From Chloroflexota bacterium (lineage in GTDB: Bacteria; Chloroflexota; Dehalococcoidia; SM23-28-2; RBG-16-64-32), in contig VBJT01000044.1 in assembly GCA_005880075.1 (NCBI GenBank), positions 1 through 12,677 on the forward strand: DNA of 12,677 bases. The letters run 5' to 3'. Positions 1-5,826 of this stretch are shown here, one piece after another. The notes under the pieces were generated by a model. The model was given only the letters and a program-made list of their open reading frames with translations. It searched no databases and was not told the origin of the DNA. The position numbers and the translations under genes are program-made. Position 1 is the first letter of the stretch, and each line of letters begins with the position of its first letter.

Positions 1-2
1 CC

Positions 3-686
3 ATCGCGGAGCTGCGCGAGGGCGAAACTGTCCTCGACCTCGGCTCCGGCGGCGGTATTGACGTACTGCTCTCGGCACGGCGAGTCGGCCCGGCGGGCAA
101 GGCATACGGCCTGGATATGACGGACGAGATGCTGGAGCTGGCGCGGGAGAACGCGCGCAAGTCCGGCGTCGCGAATGTCGAGTTCCTAAAGGGCGAGATG
201 GAAGACATGCCGCTGCCGGACGCGTCCGTTGATGTGATTATCAGCAACTGCGTGGTGAACCTGTCGCCGGACAAGGACGCCGTGCTGCACGAAGCTCAGC
301 GCGTGCTGAAGCCGGGCGGGCGGTTCGCGGTGGCCGACATCGTGACGCGTGGCAAGATGCCGTCCGCTCTCAAGCAGAGCCTCGAGCTGTGGGCGGGCTG
401 CGTCGCGGGCGCACTTTCGGAGGACGAGTACCGCAGCAAGCTCAGCGCGGCGGGCTTCGGCGAGATCGCGATTGAGGCGGTCCGCGAGTACACGGCTGAT
501 GATGCCGCAAGCGGCGGTCTCGGCGCGTTGGTCCAGCGCTACGCGAAGGAGGGGGCGGATAAGCTCGGCTTCATTAGCGCGATAGTGCGGGCGCGGAAGC
601 CCGGCGGTGCGGACACCAAGCCTTTCGAGCCGATCCCGGTCGTGGCTTCGCAGGGCTCGGTCTGCGGGCCGGCCGAGTGCTGCTAG
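3..686 (+). CDS. arsM: Arsenite S-adenosylmethionine methyltransferase (ArsM), 5'-truncated by window edge
   Basis: ArsM transfers methyl groups from SAM to trivalent arsenic in the cytosol, giving methylated and volatile arsenicals. The reading frame is open from base 3, so 227 C-terminal residues are visible and roughly 40-60 N-terminal residues are missing, compared with a usual length near 270-280. Visible are the class I methyltransferase glycine motif DLGSGGGID (residues 12-20), the acidic SAM-ribose residue in GLDMTDEM (about 36-43), and two family-typical cysteines, in SNCVVNL (83) and in WAGCVAGA (133). These correspond to the conserved arsenic-binding cysteines of the family; the usual N-terminal cysteine lies outside the window. 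The tail ends GPAECC, a vicinal Cys pair often seen in ArsM. Any operon partner such as arsR would be upstream, out of view. The gene is followed at once by a terminator-like hairpin, so it ends its transcript. Confidence 0.93.
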   Translation: MAELREGETVLDLGSGGGIDVLLSARRVGPAGKAYGLDMTDEMLELARENARKSGVANVEFLKGEMEDMPLPDASVDVIISNCVVNLSPDKDAVLHEAQRVLKPGGRFAVADIVTRGKMPSALKQSLELWAGCVAGALSEDEYRSKLSAAGFGEIAIEAVREYTADDAASGGLGALVQRYAKEGADKLGFISAIVRARKPGGADTKPFEPIPVVASQGSVCGPAECC

Positions 687-725
687 TCAGCGAATCTGAG
701 AGCGAATAAGCGAAACGGGCGGACG

Positions 726-752
726 AGGAGGCGGGTGTCAGGCCCGCCTCCT
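726..752 (+). terminator. Probable transcription terminator hairpin after arsM
   Basis: A perfect 10-bp GC-rich stem (AGGAGGCGGG at 726-735 pairing with CCCGCCTCCT at 743-752) encloses a 7-base loop, 40 bases after the arsM stop. Only a short, mixed T-containing stretch (TTCGCTATT) follows. It is therefore a strong hairpin with a weak U-tract, most likely an intrinsic terminator or a 3'-end stabiliser. Confidence 0.65.
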
Positions 753-792
753 TCGCTATTGGGCGGCCTGCTGCCGGTGGGCGGCTGCTGCG

Positions 793-822
793 TTGACGGG
801 CTTGCGGGATGCCGCCTAGCAT
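793..822 (+). promoter_or_regulatory. Candidate sigma70-type promoter for the DUF2277 gene
   Basis: TTGACG (793-798) and TAGCAT (817-822) are spaced 18 bases apart. The predicted start of transcription would fall at about 829-834, on or next to the ATG at 834. No Shine-Dalgarno is present in the AT-rich bases before that ATG, which agrees with a leaderless transcript. This is read from consensus only. Confidence 0.4.
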
Positions 823-833
823 AAATTCGAAAT

Positions 834-1031
834 ATGTGCCGAAGCATCAAGACGCTGCGCGGCGATCAGATCGCCGGTGAAGAAGAGGTCCATGCGGCTG
901 CCCTTCAGTTCGTGCGCAAAGTGAGCGGCTACCGCAAGCCCTCTCGCGCCAACGAGGAGGCCTTCGAGGCGGCGGTGAACGAGATCAGCGCCGCGTCTCA
1001 ACGGCTGCTCGAATCGCTGCAAGCTAAGTAG
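834..1031 (+). CDS. DUF2277 family small protein
   Basis: The 65-residue product opens with MCRSIKTLR and continues with an AALQFVRKVSGYRKPS stretch, ending in a short helical tail (SQRLLESLQ). This is the full-length pattern of the DUF2277 family, found in many Gram-positive, Chloroflexota and proteobacterial genomes, whose biochemical role is unknown to me. No signal peptide or membrane segment is visible, so it should be cytosolic. The conserved Cys2 next to the start is family-typical. The ATG at 834 has no ribosome-binding site, and the upstream -10 lies only about 12 bases away, suggesting leaderless translation. It stands alone between the arsM terminator and a convergent gene, with 32 bases separating the two 3' ends. 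Confidence 0.82.
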   Translation: MCRSIKTLRGDQIAGEEEVHAAALQFVRKVSGYRKPSRANEEAFEAAVNEISAASQRLLESLQAK

Positions 1032-1063
1032 AAGCGACATTCATTGCGTGACCGGCCGGACCG

Positions 1064-1711
1064 TTACGGCGTTCCGCTGATCTCGATCGCGCCCTCGCTG
1101 AAATTGGGTGTGTACTTGTGCTGCAGCGTCAGGTCGCCGAGCTGATCGTTGATCATGTTCTCGACCTGGCCTCTCAGGCGGTCGGCGGCCGAGCTTGGTA
1201 GATTGCCGGCCTCAAACTTCGTGAAGGTGATCTTCGGGTGCGGGCTGCTAAAGTCAATCGTCCCCCGCGCCATCATCCGGCTCTCGAAGGCTCCGCCGAC
1301 ACCGGGAAGGTCGCCGAGGACAGGCAGCTTCACCTTGCCGGATGCTTCGGCCTCGCCGTTATGGAAGCAGATGACGAGGTCGTCTACGGGCGCCTCTTTG
1401 GCATTGAGGTAGCGAGCTGCCCTGGATGTCGATTCGCTCTCGGTAAAAGCAACGCTCGCCGGCTGACCGGCGTCGAGCTGCTGGCCGAACGCCGACCACT
1501 TCGCCTGCCAGGCGGTGGCGAGGACGTCCTCGTTGTTTACGCCACGTACTTCGTTCTGGCCCGAAGGGCTCGCCTGGTCGCTCCGGCAGCCGTTGGTATC
1601 GCTCGGGCCGCCCGTTGCTGCCAACGCTGTCAGAGTGATGGCGCCAATAATTGCGGCGACGACACACAAGCCGATGAGAGTCGTGATTACCGTCAAAATC
1701 TTTTCCGTCAT
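1064..1711 (-). CDS. Membrane-anchored protein of unknown function with extracytoplasmic domain
   Basis: I do not recognise this 215-residue protein. It has a hydrophobic N-terminal segment (about residues 6-31, no lipobox), then a low-complexity polar linker (about 34-60), then a folded-looking domain to the end. Such a protein would be held in the membrane with its C-terminal domain outside. The domain contains two spaced cysteines (42 and 115), a glycine-rich turn around 132-141, and a beta-rich section around 147-170 followed by helix and strand. This loosely recalls lipid-binding or LmeA/DUF2993-like secreted domains, but I cannot assign it. The ATG at 1711 is chosen because GGGAG sits six bases upstream. 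It converges on the DUF2277 gene and follows the acyl-CoA ligase after a 130-base spacer on the same strand, so it may be separately transcribed. Confidence 0.8.
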   Translation of the reverse strand: MTEKILTVITTLIGLCVVAAIIGAITLTALAATGGPSDTNGCRSDQASPSGQNEVRGVNNEDVLATAWQAKWSAFGQQLDAGQPASVAFTESESTSRAARYLNAKEAPVDDLVICFHNGEAEASGKVKLPVLGDLPGVGGAFESRMMARGTIDFSSPHPKITFTKFEAGNLPSSAADRLRGQVENMINDQLGDLTLQHKYTPNFSEGAIEISGTP

Positions 1712-1760
1712 AGGTTACTCCCTGTCCGGACCGCTCTAGTTGCGCTCCAAAGGCGGGTCT

Positions 1761-1777
1761 TCGGGCCATTTGCCCGA
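1761..1777. other. Small inverted repeat in the spacer below the acyl-CoA ligase gene
   Basis: TCGGGC (1761-1766) and GCCCGA (1772-1777) form a perfect 6-bp stem with a 5-base loop in the 130-bp gap between two minus-strand genes. There is no T-run on the minus-strand exit, so it is at best a weak terminator for the upstream three-gene operon or part of the next gene's leader. Nothing else recognisable lies in this gap. Confidence 0.25.
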
Positions 1778-1841
1778 GATATGCAACTTTAACGACGAAC
1801 GAGACCAGCGCCTCGTTACGGATGCCGAGCGACAAGCGGCG

Positions 1842-3398
1842 CTATCCGGGCGTCTTGGCGCGCTCCTGCTCGATGAGTTCACGACGGAGGATCTTCCCAG
1901 AGGGCGTCTTGGGGATCGCCGCGACGAACTCGATCTCGCGGACCTTCTTATACGGCGCTACCCGCTCCTCGACGAAGCGCATTAGCTCTTCCGAGCTCGC
2001 TTCCTGGCCCTGCCGGAGCAGGATGAATGCCTTCGGCACCTCGCCCGAGTCGGCGTCGCGCTTCGGGATGACGGCCGAGTCCATGACAGCGGGGTGTTCC
2101 ATGAGGAGCGCCTCGAGCTCCGCCGGAGCGATCTGGTAGCCCTTGTACTTGATCATCTCCTTCTTGCGGTCGAGGATCGTAACGTACCCTTCCTCGTCGC
2201 ACTGCACGATATCCCCGGTCCTGATCCCGCCGCCGCGAAGAAGCGTTTCGGCCGTGTCTTCGGGGCGCTGCCAATAGCCCTGCATCACCTGCGGGCCGAA
2301 CGCCAGGAGCTCTCCGACTTCACCAACGTCTAGCTCTCGGCCGTCATCGAGCGAGACCACCTTCTCAACGGTGTCTGCGATTGGCGGGCCGACGGTCGCG
2401 TCTTTGATACGGTTCATCGGGTTTACGTTCGTGACGGGGCTTGTCTCCGTCATCCCGTACCCCTGGAGCACGATGGTGCGAAGGGCGCGCGCGGAGGCCT
2501 GGGCGACCTCCGGCGGAAGGGGAGCGGCGCCGCTCATGATCATCTTGAGGCTTGAAGTGTCGTAGTTGTCCGTGCTCGGGAAGTTGGCGAGGGCCAGCAG
2601 GGCCGGCGGGACGGCGAAGAGGTTGGTCACCTTGTGCTTCTGGACGAGCTCGAGGCAGAGGGTCGGGTCGAAGCGGCTCATGATCACCTGCGTGGCGCCG
2701 GCCGCGAAGCCGCAGGCCATGAGGACGACCATACCGTAGATGTGATAGAAGGGCAGGAAATCCAGCAGCACCGAGTACGAGCTGCTCATGCCGGTCGAAA
2801 GCGTCTGGCGGACGTTACAGACCAGGTTGTAATGGCTCAGCATGACGCCTTTAGGCAGGCCGGTAGTGCCGCTGGAATAGGGTAGAGCGGCGAGGTCCTC
2901 CTTCGGATTGAATGCGATGGGGTTTGGGTCGCCCGTCGCTTCGGCGGCGAGCGACCAGACATCTTCGATGGCGAAGACGTGGCGAAGCTCCGGCAAGTGC
3001 TCGCGGACGCCGTGGACGAGCGGCTGGAGCGGGCCCATCGCGAAGGCGGCGCGGGCGCCGCAGTCCTCGAGCTGGTGGAGCACTTCCCGTTCCTTGTAGA
3101 GCGGGTTAAGGGTGGTGACAACGCCGCCGGCGAACAGAGTGCCATAGAAGGCGACAAAGTATTCCGGGCAGTTCGCGGAGAGGATGGCGATGCGGTCGCC
3201 TTTCTGGATCCCGGCGTCTTGGAGGTGGCGGCCGAGCCGGCGGCTGGCCTGCCAGGCCTCGCCGAAGGTGTAGCCATTCCCTTCCGGAGTGATTAAGGCT
3301 GGCTTATCGCGAAAGCGCTCGGCGGAAGGCGCAAGGAGGTCTGTCAGCGGGACCTCCGCGTAGGGTTGAAGGCTGAACCAGGGGCTGTGGAAGAGCAT
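1842..3398 (-). CDS. Long-chain acyl-CoA / 4-coumarate-CoA ligase-like AMP-forming synthetase
   Basis: The enzyme activates a carboxylic acid with ATP to an acyl-AMP and then to its CoA thioester; a fatty or aryl acid is the likely substrate. The 518 residues span a complete ANL-superfamily adenylating enzyme: P-loop YSSGTTGLPKG (174-184), GYGMTETSP (313-321), RTGD (393-396), hinge region DRKKEMIKYKG (410-420), and the C-terminal catalytic lysine in PSGK (502). It has no signal or membrane segment. I start it at the ATG at 3398 because AGGAG lies eight bases before it and the upstream flavodoxin gene stops at 3400, leaving one base between the stop and the ATG. A longer frame starting at 3587 only adds low-complexity sequence antisense to family expectation. 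Exact substrate cannot be read, but nearby WS/DGAT, lipase and enoyl-CoA isomerase genes favour fatty acids. Confidence 0.93.
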   Translation of the reverse strand: MLFHSPWFSLQPYAEVPLTDLLAPSAERFRDKPALITPEGNGYTFGEAWQASRRLGRHLQDAGIQKGDRIAILSANCPEYFVAFYGTLFAGGVVTTLNPLYKEREVLHQLEDCGARAAFAMGPLQPLVHGVREHLPELRHVFAIEDVWSLAAEATGDPNPIAFNPKEDLAALPYSSGTTGLPKGVMLSHYNLVCNVRQTLSTGMSSSYSVLLDFLPFYHIYGMVVLMACGFAAGATQVIMSRFDPTLCLELVQKHKVTNLFAVPPALLALANFPSTDNYDTSSLKMIMSGAAPLPPEVAQASARALRTIVLQGYGMTETSPVTNVNPMNRIKDATVGPPIADTVEKVVSLDDGRELDVGEVGELLAFGPQVMQGYWQRPEDTAETLLRGGGIRTGDIVQCDEEGYVTILDRKKEMIKYKGYQIAPAELEALLMEHPAVMDSAVIPKRDADSGEVPKAFILLRQGQEASSEELMRFVEERVAPYKKVREIEFVAAIPKTPSGKILRRELIEQERAKTPG

Positions 3399-3399
3399 C

Positions 3400-3930
3400 T
3401 CAGTCGCTCCTTTCAGGGGCCGTGTTGGCGCCGAACAGTCTAACAGCAGTCTCGGCGACGCGCTGCCCCAGCGCCCGCGCCTGGTGGCGGTCGTCCTCGG
3501 TGACCTGCCCATGAGCCGTTGCGCCGTAGTAGGAGCCCGACACGCGCATCTTCTCGGACCAGGGAAGGCCGATGACGAGCATGCCATGGGCGAGGAGGAG
3601 GTGCAGAAGCTGCAGAAGCGTCGCCTCGGTGCCGGCGGAGCGTGAATATCCAGCCGTGAAGGCAGCGCCCACTTTGCCCACCAGCTCCCCGGTCTCCCAG
3701 AGGTCGCCGGAGTGGTCGACCCAGTCCTTCAGCTTGCCGGTCATTCCGCTCCAGTTCGGCGAGCCGAGGATCAGCGCATCGCATTCCTTCAGTTCTTCGA
3801 TGGCTGCATCGTCCACGCGGCGAGACTTGAGTGTCGCGCCCGCGACGCTGCTGATGCCCGATGCTATCTCTTCGGCCAGCTGTTCGGTGAATCCGCCGCG
3901 GGAGTCGAAGAGCAAGAGGACGTTGGCCAA
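3400..3930 (-). CDS. Flavodoxin-fold / WrbA-like NAD(P)H-dependent FMN oxidoreductase
   Basis: The 176-residue protein shows a flavodoxin fold: first beta strand NVLLLF followed by the FMN phosphate loop DSRGGFT (9-15), second flavin loop GSPNWSGMTGKLKDW (57-70 region), and a third loop near TAGYSRSAG (92-100). It resembles the WrbA and flavodoxin-family quinone reductases of about 180-200 residues, which carry two electrons to quinones or other acceptors in the cytosol. The start is a TTG at 3930. No ATG or GTG is available before the first strand, and an in-frame TAG of the upstream gene lies nine bases earlier (3940-3942). No Shine-Dalgarno precedes it, so translation probably depends on ribosomes finishing the upstream gene. 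It is the middle gene of a three-gene operon and could supply reducing power or handle quinones for its neighbours; that role is inference. Confidence 0.85.
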   Translation of the reverse strand: MANVLLLFDSRGGFTEQLAEEIASGISSVAGATLKSRRVDDAAIEELKECDALILGSPNWSGMTGKLKDWVDHSGDLWETGELVGKVGAAFTAGYSRSAGTEATLLQLLHLLLAHGMLVIGLPWSEKMRVSGSYYGATAHGQVTEDDRHQARALGQRVAETAVRLFGANTAPERSD

Positions 3931-3939
3931 GAGGAGGGG

Positions 3940-4485
3940 CTAGTCGCCGAGTGCGGTAGGGTAGCCGAGCGCCACGATATCCTCAACGTATTCGGAGCGC
4001 CAGCCGGGGTTCGGAAGGGGCGTGTGGCGTTCGCGGAACCAGGCGTGGATCTTGAGATATTGCTCTTCGAGGTAACGGCGCCAGTTGTTTTCCTCTTCGA
4101 AGAGATCCGGGTCGACTTCTTCCAGCCGCTTTTCCATCTCTTCTGGATCGATGTCCAGGTCTTCGCGCCAGAAGTCAGCGAGATAGTCGAGAGTCTCTTC
4201 GAGGTTACGGCGGCACTCCTCGAGCAGCGAGTGCATGAAGCCGTCCTCGTCCACCCGGCGGCCGCGTAGACGGACCTCCGTCGAACAGTTCTCGCAGAGC
4301 AGGACGAACTTGCGCGCGTCACAATTCTCGCGCTTGGTGCAGCCCTCGCAGAGCGGCGCCCATTCGGATGCCTCAGGTGTACGGAGGTAGCCCACGAAAA
4401 CATCGTCCGTGAAGCTGCCGCAACGCGGGCACGACAGCTTCTTGGCAAGGATGTCGTTGATGGCGCGCTGCCAGTCGATCTGCAT
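3940..4485 (-). CDS. Multi-CxxC zinc-ribbon-type acidic protein, unknown function
   Basis: I do not recognise this 181-residue protein. Residues 19-67 carry three CxxC pairs (C19/C22, C46/C49, C64/C67) plus C55, enough to bind one or two zinc ions or possibly an Fe-S cluster. The rest is highly acidic and helical (about 78-160, rich in Glu, Asp and Trp), with no membrane segment. The ATG at 4485 is preferred over a TTG at 4554, because the latter lies inside the -35 element of a good promoter. No clear Shine-Dalgarno is seen before the ATG. It is the promoter-proximal gene of an operon with the flavodoxin-like protein (nine bases between) and the acyl-CoA ligase. A protein-binding or nucleic-acid-binding regulator, or a redox partner of the flavoprotein, are both possible. 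Confidence 0.8.
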   Translation of the reverse strand: MQIDWQRAINDILAKKLSCPRCGSFTDDVFVGYLRTPEASEWAPLCEGCTKRENCDARKFVLLCENCSTEVRLRGRRVDEDGFMHSLLEECRRNLEETLDYLADFWREDLDIDPEEMEKRLEEVDPDLFEEENNWRRYLEEQYLKIHAWFRERHTPLPNPGWRSEYVEDIVALGYPTALGD

Positions 4486-4526
4486 GTAAGCGGTTAACCC
4501 CCGAATCAGCCTCTTCGGCAGGATAC

Positions 4527-4554
4527 ATGATATGGTATTTGGCCGAAGTGTCAA
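4527..4554 (-). promoter_or_regulatory. Strong sigma70-like promoter of the zinc-ribbon/flavodoxin/CoA-ligase operon
   Basis: On the minus strand TTGACA (4554-4549) and TATCAT (4532-4527) are 16 bases apart: a perfect -35 and a 5/6 -10. Transcription would begin near 4520, giving a leader of about 35 bases before the ATG at 4485. The element lies in the 94-bp divergent gap shared with the QueD-like gene. Confidence 0.65.
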
Positions 4555-4579
4555 CCGAACCTCCGCGCCGTCTCCGGTG

Positions 4580-5062
4580 ATGACTTATCGCATAACCCTC
4601 GAACGGAACACTCTGCGCTTTGCCGCGGCACACTTCACCACGTTTGGCGGGGAATGCGAGCCCATCCACGGCCATAACTATGACGTATTCGTGGAGGTTG
4701 AGGGGGACCTCACCGCTGACTCGTGGGTGCTCGACTTCAGCGAGACGAAGCGCACGGTGGCCGCGATCTGCAAGCAGCTGGACCACCGCTTTCTGCTGCC
4801 AAGAAAGAGCAGGTCCCTCGAAATCGAGGAGCGTGACGGTGAATACGAGATCGCATTCCGTGACCGGCGCTACGTACTCCCCGAGAGCGACGTAGCGGCG
4901 CTGCCGATCGACAACTCGACCGCTGAGCGGCTGGCCGAGTGGCTCAACGGGCGTATCCGGGCTGCGCTTTCGGCGTCAGGCGCTTCGAATATCGGGCGCG
5001 TCACGGTCGGAGTGGAGGAAGCACCGGGGCAGGTGGGCTGGTTCACGAGCGACACGCCATGA
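4580..5062 (+). CDS. 6-pyruvoyl-tetrahydropterin synthase / QueD family protein
   Basis: Members of this T-fold family act on dihydroneopterin triphosphate to make 6-carboxy-tetrahydropterin (queuosine and 7-deazapurine synthesis), 6-pyruvoyl-tetrahydropterin, or 6-hydroxymethyl-dihydropterin (folate). In the 160-residue product the zinc ligands are H18 (AAAHF) and H30/H32 (PIHGHNY). C26 fits the QueD-type CxxxHGH pattern and E25 fits the PTPS-III-type ExxxxHGH pattern, so the reaction is ambiguous. Asp68-His69 and a Glu in GVEEAPG (146 or 147) fill the other catalytic positions. Residues 72-105 form an insertion beyond the compact E. coli-type enzyme. The ATG at 4580 is chosen from the first beta strand; the frame opens earlier (4532), but that extension has no family character. 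No good Shine-Dalgarno is visible. No other queuosine or folate gene is in the window. Confidence 0.9.
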   Translation: MTYRITLERNTLRFAAAHFTTFGGECEPIHGHNYDVFVEVEGDLTADSWVLDFSETKRTVAAICKQLDHRFLLPRKSRSLEIEERDGEYEIAFRDRRYVLPESDVAALPIDNSTAERLAEWLNGRIRAALSASGASNIGRVTVGVEEAPGQVGWFTSDTP

Positions 5063-5113
5063 GGCTAACCTATCTTGCAAAAACATTACATATTCATTTC
5101 CTACCCATTTCTA

Positions 5114-5141
5114 TTGCAATTTCTCCGCTGCGTGATATATG
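5114..5141 (+). promoter_or_regulatory. Extended -10 promoter for the GNAT gene
   Basis: TTGCAA (5114-5119) and TATATG (5136-5141) are 16 bases apart, and TG one base before the -10 (5133-5134) makes an extended -10. The surrounding 5080-5140 region is clearly more AT-rich than its neighbours. The predicted leader of about 27 bases carries the GGGGGAG ribosome site of the gene at 5176. Confidence 0.55.
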
Positions 5142-5175
5142 CTTTCGCTCGCAACACGCCCAAAGGGGGAGATAG

Positions 5176-5766
5176 ATGACTGACGTAGCTACCGTCCAGA
5201 GAACTTACCCTTGGACAACCAACGTGGACGGAGTGCGCCTCACGTTTCGGCTCATGGAGCCAACTGACCGCGAGGCTATTCTGGACTTCGCCCGGGCGCT
5301 GCCCAACGACGACCTGATGTTCCTACGGACGGACATCACCCAGCCGAAGACTGTGGACGCCTGGATTAACTACATCAAGGCCGGCCGCACGATAACGGTC
5401 GTCGCGGAAGCCGACGGCAAGATAGGCGGCTACGCGAGCATCCATCTGAACGATGCCCTCTGGACTCGCCACGTCGGCGAGCTGCGGGTCCTCGTGGCTC
5501 GGGATTACCGCGGACTTGGCCTTGGCAAGCGGCTGACGAATGAAGCCTTCGCGATCGCCAAAGATCTGTCCCTGAAGAAGATCACTGCCCAGATGCCGAC
5601 GGATCAACGCGGCGCCCGCCAAGTGTTCGAGCGGCTCGGCTTCCGGCCCGAGGCGCTGCTCGCCGACCACGTGATGTCCCGCGATGGGCAGACACGCGAC
5701 CTACTCATCATGTCATACGACGTTGCCGGTTTCAGCAACGACGCCCACGGCAGGTCTCGGAACTAG
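5176..5766 (+). CDS. GNAT-family N-acetyltransferase
   Basis: The 196-residue protein is a single GCN5-related acetyltransferase domain, which moves an acetyl group from acetyl-CoA to an amine. The acetyl-CoA pyrophosphate loop is RGLGLG (112-117) after the beta-4 strand GELRVLVARDY (101-111), and the following helix (KRLTNEAFAIAKD) and motif B region (ARQVFERLGF, 147-156) are intact. The C-terminal segment ends in a strand and a short polar tail. No membrane or signal segment is present. The ATG at 5176 follows GGGGGAG at a good distance and its own promoter, so it looks monocistronic even though it lies 113 bases after the QueD-like gene on the same strand. The acceptor cannot be told from sequence; amino acids, small amines and protein N-termini are all known in the family. 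Confidence 0.9.
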   Translation: MTDVATVQRTYPWTTNVDGVRLTFRLMEPTDREAILDFARALPNDDLMFLRTDITQPKTVDAWINYIKAGRTITVVAEADGKIGGYASIHLNDALWTRHVGELRVLVARDYRGLGLGKRLTNEAFAIAKDLSLKKITAQMPTDQRGARQVFERLGFRPEALLADHVMSRDGQTRDLLIMSYDVAGFSNDAHGRSRN

Positions 5767-5826
5767 ACGGCGGGGCCGTAGCCAGTACGAGGCCGCGTGC
5801 TATCGGCTGGCGTTCTCGTTCGAGCC

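Noticed and set aside
3399..3587. N-terminal extension of the acyl-CoA ligase frame to a start at 3587
   Set aside because: The added 63 residues overlap the flavodoxin-like gene in another frame and have no family character; AGGAG and family length fix the start at 3398.
4486..4554. Upstream TTG start for the zinc-ribbon gene
   Set aside because: It lies within the -35 of the best promoter, so the codon would not be in the transcript.
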